A stretch of DNA of 6,508 nucleotides, from positions 1 to 6,508 of the forward strand of contig JAITRK010000041.1 of NCBI GenBank assembly GCA_031288435.1, in the 5' to 3' direction. Made by a program: the position numbers and the translations under genes. Shown here piece after piece: positions 1 through 6,073 of the stretch (position 1 is the stretch's first letter; each line of letters begins with the position of its first letter). The notes below the pieces were generated by a model. The model did not search any database and was not told where the DNA came from. It saw only the letters and a list, made by a program, of their open reading frames with translations. This DNA is from Holosporaceae bacterium. GTDB lineage: Bacteria; Pseudomonadota; Alphaproteobacteria; UBA3830.

Positions 1-156
1 AATGGGCCATTTGTTGTTGTGCAAAATGTCGGTACCCGGCGCGTGTTGATCCGTGAAATGCAAGTCATGGTCAACGGCAAGAAACTGGTTGATCTCCTTG
101 ATAGCAAGGACGGCGTGATTCTGCCTGGGGCGAGACGAAAGTTGAGGATTCGGTAA
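1..156 (+). CDS. Fimbrial/pilus periplasmic chaperone (PapD-like), C-terminal fragment
   Basis: This is the 3' end of a gene that begins left of the window; 51 codons and a TAA stop are visible, in frame from base 1. The fragment has an opening FVVVQNVGTRRVLI strand, a short NGKKLVDLLD turn, and the ending GVILPGARRKLRI. That last segment resembles the final strands of the second immunoglobulin-like domain of PapD-family chaperones, which commonly end in a 'LLPG.RR.w.l' pattern. These proteins work in the periplasm. They bind pilus subunits by donor-strand complementation and deliver them to the usher. The usher gene begins 3 bp after the stop, the usual chaperone-usher order, which strongly supports the call. 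The subunit-binding G1 strand and the N-terminal domain lie outside the window, so the chaperone subclass cannot be read here. Confidence 0.8.
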   Translation, partial: NGPFVVVQNVGTRRVLIREMQVMVNGKKLVDLLDSKDGVILPGARRKLRIR

Positions 157-159
157 GCC

Positions 160-2763
160 ATGTTAGAAAAACGTATTTGTTGTTGTGTTGTCAGCGTTGT
201 ATTTGTGATTTTTCTTGCCATTGGAACAATGGAGGTTGGAAGAAGCGAGGATTCAGTAACTCCGGACGATCCTGTGGCTATTGGTCGTGCGCCCGCGGAT
301 TCGGCCTATGAAGAGGATGTCGATCTCTATGCCAAGGTTTTCGGTAGCTCCTATAAACGGAAAGATGCGCTACTGGAGCTTAGCATAGTCCTTGATGGGG
401 AGAAAATTGGAGAAGCCATGACCTTTATTGGAAAAGGCAATAAAATACATGCCAATTCTTTGGTGGAGTTGTTGGACGACTATTTGATTCCCACAGAAAC
501 TGGAAAAATCTTGTCGCTGAATGACGCCGATGGTTTCCTGTCGTTTGAAAGATTAGAATCATTGGGCATAGGCGCAAAATTTAACAGGCAACTGCTGCAG
601 GTGGAGCTAACTGCGCCGGTCGAGTATAAGAAAACCAGGAGCCTTGGTAAAAGATATACTGGAAATGTTCAAAAACCCAATGTGCGTCAGGCCAATGTTA
701 GCGGATTCGTAAATGTCCGCGCATCTGGAACCTGTTATCAGGACAAATCCTCATATAACCATCGTTCCCTAATTTTTTCGCCGGTGTTGAATGTTTATGG
801 ATTAGTTCTCGAAGGTGAGGTGTCGCATGACCATGTTTCGAATTCTAAGGGAAAAAAAGGATTCCGTCGTGAATACACCAGTCTGGTCTACGATTGGGCG
901 GAAGAACATTTGGTTTTCCGAGGAGGAGATATTTTTGGTCGCTCTGCGAGGTATCAAAGCGTTCCAAGGCTATTTGGATTGCAAATAAAGAAAGAGGCCA
1001 CCACCAACTACGAATGTGGATCGGCTCGAGCGTTGCAAATCACATTGCCGAGAAGAAGTACCATCAAGGTTTATTTCAACGGCAATCTCGTAAAAGTTGA
1101 AGAAGGAGTCGCGCCTGGAACCTACGAATTGGACGATATTTCCTATTCTAACGGCGCCAACGATGTCAAAATCAAAATTGTGGACGACGCCGGTCGTGAA
1201 CGAACCCTGGAAGAGTCGTTTTTCCTGGAAAATGCGTTTGTGCGCCGTGGAGAATTTGATTTTGATTGCTCTGCCGGATATCCTGAAGTAAATGATCCAA
1301 AAAAAGGCCGCTACGATAGGCATAACAGAGTAATATCGCTATCCGTAAAGTATGGCTTGCTGGATGCGACAGAAATCGGAGGAGGAGTAGAAAATAGCAA
1401 ACTTGGAACGGCTTATGCCATGGAGCTTAGAAATAAAAATGTATGCGGAAATTTCGACATGAAATACGCGCGCAGTAGCTATAACTGTAAAATTGATCAT
1501 GACTCGTGCTCCAGGCTGGTGGGCAATGCCTATTTCCTAAGCTATTCGACTCCGTCCATTCGGTTCTACGAAAGATCAAGCTTCAGTTGTGGAGTTTCCT
1601 TTGAAGAATCGGATTCGTTTTTTTATCCGTATTTGGCTCCAGGCGGTAACTTGTTCAATTCGAGCGATTTCCTAAAAACAAGGCAGAATATCAAGGGTAA
1701 AAGAAGGACCATTAGCTATTTCGCCTTTGTCAGTAATTTATTTACGCTGAATTTTAACGCCAATTATCGCGTTAAAACTAATCCGAAGCGCCGTTCCGGC
1801 AGATCGCTGTCCGTGAATATTTCAAAAAACATGCCGCTCGGCGGTGAAACTTTCAGCAGCGCTAGCTTTAACGCGCTGTTTGAACGCTCCAAAAATTTCG
1901 ATGGGAAGATCAATCGCTCTCTCGGTCTAAGTTGTTCAGTCTATCTAAAAAATGATGTACGGATATCTAGCAGCTATGTTGGCGCTGAAGAAAAAAACGC
2001 CTATCTATCCGTGTCTCAAACTCCTCGGGGCAACGGCTTTGGGTATGACGTGCATGCCGCCAGAGCATATTCCAAAAGTAACTACGGAATTAATGGCTCC
2101 TACGCTCATCCAATGTTTAGAGCAGAACTGGATCACTCAAGGCGCGGTAGTTCGGTCAATTCGACGCGGCTCGGCCTTGAAACAGCGCTGTTTTTCGCAG
2201 ACGGAAATTTCGCCGTTGCCAGAAGGTTGTCCACAAACGGAGGTTTCATCATGGCGACTCCTGTAAAAGCAATGAAAAATGAAACCATAAAATTTGTCGA
2301 CAACGGAGTTGAATCTGATCCATTCGGAAATGCCGTTGTCCCTACCAGTAGAAATCATACAACAACTGCAAGACTGGATCTGCTGGACGTTCCTGATACT
2401 CTTGACGTTAGGCCTCATACGCTGATAGCCGTCGGCAAGTACAATCGAGGCGCTCTGGCAGAAATTTCTGCCGAAGGTAGCTATATGGCGGAAGGGTATC
2501 TGTGCTATCAGGATGGATCTCCGATGGCCATGGTGAGCGGCTATGCTCTCCATCGCTCCGATGGGCAGGCGAAACCAGTTCAATTTTTTACAAACAGCGT
2601 CGGCAAATTCGTTATAACGAACCTTAAACCAGGGGAGTATGATGTATCAGTCAGCGTTGAGGGTATAATGGATTTTGAAATTGAAATTGCTGAATCAGCA
2701 CATCAATATGTGATAAAGTTGGGGAAAATAATTTGTCGAGAAAAAGTGGAGGGTAAATCATGA
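160..2763 (+). CDS. Outer-membrane usher of a chaperone-usher pilus (archaic/Csu-like type)
   Basis: This 867-residue protein should form the outer-membrane pore through which chaperone-bound pilin subunits are polymerised and secreted. A hydrophobic signal peptide occupies about residues 6-23. An N-terminal periplasmic domain follows at about 55-160 (LLELSIVLDGEKIGE, then SLVELLDDYL). A beta-barrel starts near 180 and contains the usher signature around 255-275 (GGDIFGRSARYQSVPRLFG). A plug-like segment sits at about 298-355 (IKVYFNGNLV, GTYELDDISYSNGANDVKI, DDAGR), followed by FFLENAF and AGYP. The C-terminal domain at about 778-830 has GYLCYQDGSPMAMVSGYA, FFTNSVGKF and LKPGEYDV, which are classic usher features. 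The length fits the family. A TTGAGGA ribosome-binding stretch at 142-148 supports the ATG at 160, as does the signal peptide. The barrel region carries more cysteines than I would expect (192, 286, 370, 429, 443, 450, 477, 592). Usher identity is near certain; the archaic subclass is inferred from the downstream subunit and the plug style. Confidence 0.95.
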   Translation: MLEKRICCCVVSVVFVIFLAIGTMEVGRSEDSVTPDDPVAIGRAPADSAYEEDVDLYAKVFGSSYKRKDALLELSIVLDGEKIGEAMTFIGKGNKIHANSLVELLDDYLIPTETGKILSLNDADGFLSFERLESLGIGAKFNRQLLQVELTAPVEYKKTRSLGKRYTGNVQKPNVRQANVSGFVNVRASGTCYQDKSSYNHRSLIFSPVLNVYGLVLEGEVSHDHVSNSKGKKGFRREYTSLVYDWAEEHLVFRGGDIFGRSARYQSVPRLFGLQIKKEATTNYECGSARALQITLPRRSTIKVYFNGNLVKVEEGVAPGTYELDDISYSNGANDVKIKIVDDAGRERTLEESFFLENAFVRRGEFDFDCSAGYPEVNDPKKGRYDRHNRVISLSVKYGLLDATEIGGGVENSKLGTAYAMELRNKNVCGNFDMKYARSSYNCKIDHDSCSRLVGNAYFLSYSTPSIRFYERSSFSCGVSFEESDSFFYPYLAPGGNLFNSSDFLKTRQNIKGKRRTISYFAFVSNLFTLNFNANYRVKTNPKRRSGRSLSVNISKNMPLGGETFSSASFNALFERSKNFDGKINRSLGLSCSVYLKNDVRISSSYVGAEEKNAYLSVSQTPRGNGFGYDVHAARAYSKSNYGINGSYAHPMFRAELDHSRRGSSVNSTRLGLETALFFADGNFAVARRLSTNGGFIMATPVKAMKNETIKFVDNGVESDPFGNAVVPTSRNHTTTARLDLLDVPDTLDVRPHTLIAVGKYNRGALAEISAEGSYMAEGYLCYQDGSPMAMVSGYALHRSDGQAKPVQFFTNSVGKFVITNLKPGEYDVSVSVEGIMDFEIEIAESAHQYVIKLGKIICREKVEGKS
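2748..2753 (+). promoter_or_regulatory. Strong Shine-Dalgarno (GGAGGG) for the pilus subunit gene
   Basis: GGAGGG lies inside the last codons of the usher gene, 6 bp before the ATG at 2760. It is the best ribosome-binding site in the window. Together with the ATGA stop/start overlap, it fixes the start of the downstream subunit gene and indicates translational coupling within one transcript. Confidence 0.75.
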
Positions 2764-3554
2764 AGTGTTATAAAAAAGTAATGGTGCTGTTGCTGTCATT
2801 GCAGACATATGTCTGCGAGGTTTGGTCGATGCACGAAGAAGCCGCACAGGTGGAAGCGATGCGTAATTCCGATGAGTTTTTTTCCGTAAGAAACGCAAGC
2901 GACGACGAAGTTGGTAAATTCAAAGTTGAAATCTACGAAAATGCTAGAAAGAATCCTGACGGATCAATTTCGTTCGTCATAAAACTTCGGGATATCGAAT
3001 TTCCGTCAAGCGACTGGGTAATATACTATGGCGATCAAAAGATCGAGCCGCGGGACGGTAGTTCCGGAAAGGACGTTTTTACCGTCTCCATTCCACACGA
3101 TGAATTGAAAAACGAAAAATTTATTCACTCGCTAAAGCTCTCATCCAACGATGCGGCAGCCATTCTTGAGGAAATAAAATTTATGATTACTCCAAACGCG
3201 TTTCTGGAGTCTGACGTGAAGGAGGTACAGTTTGGTTCTCTGACCTACTCGAATCAACATATTTACGGAAACAAGCAGAGCGTTTCTTTTAAGTATTCCG
3301 TTCTGAAAGGCGTGCAATGCAAAATATTAAGCGCAAACCAGTTTCGTTTAAGGCATGAAAATAATTATATTTCCTACTCGGTCGACGCTGGCCCACATGA
3401 GTGCGAAAAATTAAGTGAGGAAATGAAAGTTTTTCAATTGGACAGCCAAAATAGCGCTTTCACTATTGCATTTGATCCATCTGGTTACTGCGAGAAAATG
3501 CCTGTCGCTGGAGATTACGAAGATTATCTCACCATTGAGCTGAGCTGCGATTAA
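2760..3554 (+). CDS. Putative two-domain pilus subunit / tip adhesin with C-terminal spore coat U-like pilin domain
   Basis: This secreted 264-residue protein directly follows the usher, and its ATG overlaps the usher TGA by 4 bp. Residues 1-23 form a signal peptide (MKCYKKVMVLLLSL then a cut near VWS). Residues about 50-145 look like an all-beta domain that I do not recognise. A second domain starts near 153 with VQFGSLTY and ends with AGDYEDYLTIELSCD at the C-terminus. That ending closely matches the 'aGtYsDtltvtv' last strand of spore coat U/archaic pilin domains, and the FG near the start of the domain is also typical. The C-terminal half has four cysteines (187, 215, 244, 263) that could form two disulfides. 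In archaic pili (CsuA/B-A-B-C-D-E) the gene after the usher encodes the two-domain tip adhesin CsuE, so tip adhesin is the favoured role. At 264 residues it is shorter than I recall for CsuE. A minor or major pilin is the alternative. The pilin-domain call is moderately strong, the adhesin role is inference. Confidence 0.7.
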   Translation: MKCYKKVMVLLLSLQTYVCEVWSMHEEAAQVEAMRNSDEFFSVRNASDDEVGKFKVEIYENARKNPDGSISFVIKLRDIEFPSSDWVIYYGDQKIEPRDGSSGKDVFTVSIPHDELKNEKFIHSLKLSSNDAAAILEEIKFMITPNAFLESDVKEVQFGSLTYSNQHIYGNKQSVSFKYSVLKGVQCKILSANQFRLRHENNYISYSVDAGPHECEKLSEEMKVFQLDSQNSAFTIAFDPSGYCEKMPVAGDYEDYLTIELSCD

Positions 3555-3567
3555 ATTTTTTTGTTGG

Positions 3568-3589
3568 AAAGAAATTGTTAACTTTCTTT
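3568..3589 (+). terminator. Weak AT-rich hairpin after the pilus operon (possible attenuator)
   Basis: AAAGAAA (3568-3574) and TTTCTTT (3583-3589) are perfect reverse complements around an 8-base loop. The stem has a single G:C pair and no U-tract of the usual kind directly follows, so this is a poor intrinsic terminator. A T-run (3555-3562) lies upstream of it, on the wrong side for a forward terminator. It is the only terminator-like structure I see between the pilus genes and the repeat-protein gene. Confidence 0.2.
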
Positions 3590-3613
3590 GTGTACGTTTC
3601 ATTTGTGTTTGCA

Positions 3614-3631
3614 TTTGTAGTTTACAAAGGA
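3614..3631 (+). promoter_or_regulatory. Shine-Dalgarno AAAGGA (3626-3631) overlapped by a small hairpin
   Basis: AAAGGA ends 8 bp before the ATG at 3640 and supports that start. Just upstream, TTTGTA (3614-3619) and TACAAA (3623-3628) form a 6-bp stem with a GTT loop. The 3' arm of this stem shares the AAA of the ribosome-binding site. The hairpin could mildly mask initiation, but the stem is AT-rich and marginal, so any regulatory effect is speculative. I found no convincing sigma70 promoter in 3555-3639. Confidence 0.4.
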
Positions 3632-3639
3632 ATCAGAGC

Positions 3640-4413
3640 ATGATCACGGCTACTTTTTTATGTTTAAGCGCTATGCTTTTGCCATTTAATCAAGTTAATG
3701 CGATGCCTGATAGCAGTGGCACAATCGTAGCGCCGATAGAGTTCGTCAATGCTCCATGGTATGATGCTGGCCTTGCTGAGCAAGAAATCCGTGGGAATCG
3801 GATTCCTGATAAGCATATGGTGCTGCGTAGTATGGTCTATGCTGCCATGTCTCAGGTTGAGTTTGTTAAAGTAATCGAAGAAGCTCTTGCTAAAGGCGAA
3901 TATAAATTTACTCCAGATGAAATAGTCGCCCTTTATGAAACACTTGCGACCTACGGCAGTAGAGCAAACAGCGGAGAGCAAAGCAATTCTGCCGCCCTGG
4001 CACGGCTATTTTGGAAGTATGCTAACGAGATGAACCTGGTAGCCGAGGGTAAATTATCAAGGGCTTTGGAATACGCCTATGACAATAATGAAGATCGTAC
4101 AAACGACATGATCGATTTTCTAGAACAACACGGCGTTGCATGCGAGGCGGCAGATCTACTTGACAGAGCTGTTACCATTGCGCGGTATAATTCCATGCTA
4201 CACGAACAGAAGATACATAGGCATCAATCCTCCACCATGCTAGCGCAGGTATTTCGTAAGAGATACGTTGATAGGAGTAATTTGAAAGCCGATGGAGAAC
4301 TGTCAAAAACTTTAGAATATGCGTGTGACAATGACAAAAATCACACAAACAACGCAATTGAGTCCACAACGCAACAAGATATTGCGAACGAAAGTAGCAA
4401 AAGACCATTGTGA
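3640..4413 (+). CDS. Secreted protein of unknown function with two degenerate ~80-residue repeats
   Basis: I do not recognise this 257-residue protein. Residues 1-21 look like a signal peptide cut after VNA (hydrophobic TFLCLSAMLLPF, then NQVNA-MP), although it lacks the usual N-terminal lysines. The rest reads as helical and charged. Residues about 95-171 and 173-250 are an internal duplication: TLATYGS matches TIARYNS, LARLFWK matches LAQVFRK, and EGKLSRALEYAYDNNEDRTND matches DGELSKTLEYACDNDKNHTNN, with a spacing of 78-82 residues. Individual helices resemble ankyrin or Sel1-like repeats only loosely. The last 15 or so residues are polar and probably disordered. The gene begins 85 bp after the pilus subunit gene on the same strand, so it could be read through from that operon, but no shared function is shown. 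It ends 17 bp from the convergent dsbD stop. The start is supported by AAAGGA and the signal peptide. That it is a real gene is likely; its function is unknown. Confidence 0.7.
   Translation: MITATFLCLSAMLLPFNQVNAMPDSSGTIVAPIEFVNAPWYDAGLAEQEIRGNRIPDKHMVLRSMVYAAMSQVEFVKVIEEALAKGEYKFTPDEIVALYETLATYGSRANSGEQSNSAALARLFWKYANEMNLVAEGKLSRALEYAYDNNEDRTNDMIDFLEQHGVACEAADLLDRAVTIARYNSMLHEQKIHRHQSSTMLAQVFRKRYVDRSNLKADGELSKTLEYACDNDKNHTNNAIESTTQQDIANESSKRPL
3922..4152 (+). repeat. First copy of degenerate internal repeat in the secreted protein
   Basis: This encodes residues about 95-171 of the secreted protein and aligns with residues about 173-250 with one or two single-residue gaps. The best conserved stretch is LSRALEYAYDN. 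Similarity is also visible in the DNA (for example, a gaata-gc-t-tgacaat stretch in both copies), which suggests an old tandem duplication inside the gene. Unit boundaries are approximate. Confidence 0.55.
4156..4389 (+). repeat. Second copy of degenerate internal repeat in the secreted protein
   Basis: This encodes residues about 173-250. It keeps LSKTLEYACDN from the first copy but diverges after the THTNN segment, where it becomes polar (ESTTQQ). The second copy appears less constrained towards its end, as expected if the first copy carries the function. Boundaries are approximate. Confidence 0.55.
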
Positions 4414-4430
4414 CTTTGCTGCCGTGTTGT

Positions 4431-6008
4431 TTAACCGGAAGGCTGCGACGCCGAATTAATTGCTTCCAAAAGTTGATGAACGCTTGGTATTTCCGGCAGC
4501 AGGCGGCCTTGCGGGAAACGTGGACCATATATCATCATAAAAGGTATGCCGCTTCTACCATGTAGGCGAATGAAGGCAGTCCATTCATCACCTCTTTCTG
4601 TTAGATCAATTTCGATAAAAAGAATATTTTTTTCTTTTATAAGCTTTTGTACATCTGAGTCATTCAGCAATCTCAATTTATTATAGTGACACGTTAGGCA
4701 CCAATCTGCGGATATGCTAAGAATTACAGGTCTGTTTTTGGTCAGCGCCGCTGAAATCTCGCCTGCAATGTCTTCTGGGCTACGGCTGCGGCAATTAGAG
4801 GTTACTGGTACATTGATTGATTGACTTGGCCTCCATTTTTCCGGCGTGAATAGCAACGCAGCCACCAATATTCCCGCAATTGTTGATCGGTTGGTTCTAA
4901 AAAGCCATAGACATAGTGAAAAAATCAATACATACATGAGGATAATCATATTCGACAGATGATTGCTCAGCAGCCAAAACATCCATCCGAAGGCTATTAA
5001 TACTCCGCAATCGATCAATTTTTTAGCGGCGGCAGAATATTTTGTTAGGTTTCCTGAAATCCCTCCCATCGGAAGGAACATGGCTCCAATGTATGGCAGA
5101 GAGAATCCGGTCGCAATGGCTAGGAATATCAGAAACGTTTCGGCTGCAGATCCATTTAGTGCAAACACCGCCGCTGTTCCCAAAAATGGCGCAGTGCATG
5201 GTATCGCCACCATTGACGCCACAACACTGGATAGGAAATTTTCCACAAATACGCCGCGAGAAACATTTTTCAAACGAAATGACGGCGATATTATGTTAGT
5301 GACCTCAAATGCCTGTAAAACCAACAAAAACAGTCCTATTGTCGTTATTTTCAGGAAATTGAAATTCTGGAAATGCAATCCCCATTCCACAGGTTCAGAA
5401 CCTGCCTTTAGTAACGCAGGCAGCAGCGCAAAGCTTAGGAAACTTACGTAATTTCCAGCGATTGCTCCACGTAGAGCCATTTTTCGATCCGGCGAAAATA
5501 GAGCTTTTAATTTCATTAAAAGTACCGGCAATACGCAGGGCATAAAATTCAAAATAAGCCCGCCAAGAAATCCGAAGAACATAATTATGAGAAACTCGTA
5601 TTGCCATGAATGACTAAAGGATAGGTCAGTATGCGTAAAAATAATTCGACAGCCATCGCCTTCGCATAGTGGGCACTCGATTTTTAGCTGCAGAAAATTA
5701 TTTTTATTTGTTATATCAAGGATTGCTATGCTAAAATCTACTTTATATTTGTTGGCGGCAATTTTTTCCGGCATGCCGGAACTGTCGTAGAAAAAATTCG
5801 CTAGATTTTCACATTTTAATGTTGAAATCGTAGGCTTTTTTGGTATTTTACAGCCCTCTGGAACTTCAAATATTATATGACACAGAATGTCGTTTTCGCT
5901 CAAGAATCTGTACTCGGTCTTCATGTCAAAATCTTGGCCGGCTATGCTAGTCCAACAAACAGACACATGGAAAAAAAATAGGGCAATTTTTTTGAAAATA
6001 ACTTGCAT
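4431..6008 (-). CDS. dsbD: DsbD-family thiol:disulfide interchange protein (compact form)
   Basis: This 525-residue inner-membrane protein should carry electrons from cytoplasmic thioredoxin to periplasmic partners such as disulfide isomerases. A signal peptide spans residues 1-24 (FKKIALFFFHVSVCWTSIAG). A short periplasmic domain at about 28-125 ends in CPLCEGDGC (112-120), recalling the CQGCADAGFC active-site segment of the E. coli N-terminal domain. About eight membrane segments occupy 137-388. They carry the two redox cysteines C158 (NFMPCVLP) and C271 (AIPCTAPF). A thioredoxin domain at about 410-520 has ADWCLTC (C437/C440) and the cis-proline loop GRSGIP (P489). All three expected cysteine pairs are therefore present. 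E. coli DsbD is 565 residues; here the N-terminal domain is small. An in-frame TAA four codons upstream and the signal peptide fix the start, although no clear Shine-Dalgarno is visible. The gene is divergent from yqgE. The ScsB/alphaproteobacterial subtype is plausible. Confidence 0.93.
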   Translation of the reverse strand: MQVIFKKIALFFFHVSVCWTSIAGQDFDMKTEYRFLSENDILCHIIFEVPEGCKIPKKPTISTLKCENLANFFYDSSGMPEKIAANKYKVDFSIAILDITNKNNFLQLKIECPLCEGDGCRIIFTHTDLSFSHSWQYEFLIIMFFGFLGGLILNFMPCVLPVLLMKLKALFSPDRKMALRGAIAGNYVSFLSFALLPALLKAGSEPVEWGLHFQNFNFLKITTIGLFLLVLQAFEVTNIISPSFRLKNVSRGVFVENFLSSVVASMVAIPCTAPFLGTAAVFALNGSAAETFLIFLAIATGFSLPYIGAMFLPMGGISGNLTKYSAAAKKLIDCGVLIAFGWMFWLLSNHLSNMIILMYVLIFSLCLWLFRTNRSTIAGILVAALLFTPEKWRPSQSINVPVTSNCRSRSPEDIAGEISAALTKNRPVILSISADWCLTCHYNKLRLLNDSDVQKLIKEKNILFIEIDLTERGDEWTAFIRLHGRSGIPFMMIYGPRFPQGRLLPEIPSVHQLLEAINSASQPSG

Positions 6009-6031
6009 ATTAGTAATATTTTAACGATAAT
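6003..6031 (+). promoter_or_regulatory. Candidate sigma70 promoter for yqgE
   Basis: TTGCAT (6003-6008) and GATAAT (6026-6031) are 17 bp apart on the plus strand. A start near 6038 would give a short leader before the yqgE ATG. An alternative is the perfect TATAAT at 6047-6052, which has no good -35 and would start transcription almost at the initiation codon. Because ATTATAAT (6045-6052) is its own reverse complement, it offers a -10 on both strands. Confidence 0.3.
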
Positions 6032-6044
6032 CGTATAGTATAGC

Positions 6045-6073
6045 ATTATAATCTTGGTGATGTACATGAGCAA
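6045..6073 (-). promoter_or_regulatory. Candidate sigma70 promoter for dsbD
   Basis: On the minus strand, a perfect TATAAT -10 (6045-6050) stands 17 bp from TTGCTC (6068-6073), a half-match to TTGACA. Transcription would start near 6038 and leave a leader of about 30 bases before the dsbD ATG. The -35 lies inside the first codons of yqgE. The call is based on pattern matching only. Confidence 0.4.

Noticed and set aside
970..1323. 117-codon open frame on the minus strand opposite the usher plug region
   Set aside because: The plus strand here encodes recognisable usher motifs; the minus frame has no family resemblance.
2137..2583. 148-codon open frame on the minus strand opposite the usher
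   Set aside because: It is antisense to the conserved usher C-terminal domain, has no recognisable motif or ribosome-binding site, and its cysteine- and histidine-rich translation looks like a shadow.
2760..2830. Lipoprotein signal in the pilus subunit (cysteine at residue 19)
   Set aside because: The residues before the cysteine (TYV) do not fit a lipobox, and an ordinary signal peptide fits better.
3640..4413. Ankyrin-repeat or Sel1-repeat assignment for the secreted protein
   Set aside because: Some helices look similar, but the unit is about 80 residues instead of about 33-36, and the diagnostic ankyrin TPLH or Sel1 G-x-G-V spacing is missing.
4124..4430. Inverted pair AACAACACGGC (4124-4134) and GCCGTGTTGTT (4421-4431)
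   Set aside because: The arms are about 290 bp apart, one inside a coding region and one in the convergent gap, with no further flanking symmetry. An 11-base match of this kind can arise by chance.
4172..4528. 118-codon minus-strand frame spanning the convergent gene ends
   Set aside because: It overlaps the ends of two better supported genes in other frames and has no recognisable content.
4963..5451. 162-codon open frame on the plus strand opposite dsbD
   Set aside because: It lies entirely within the strongly supported DsbD coding region in antisense, and its translation shows no domain or plausible start context.
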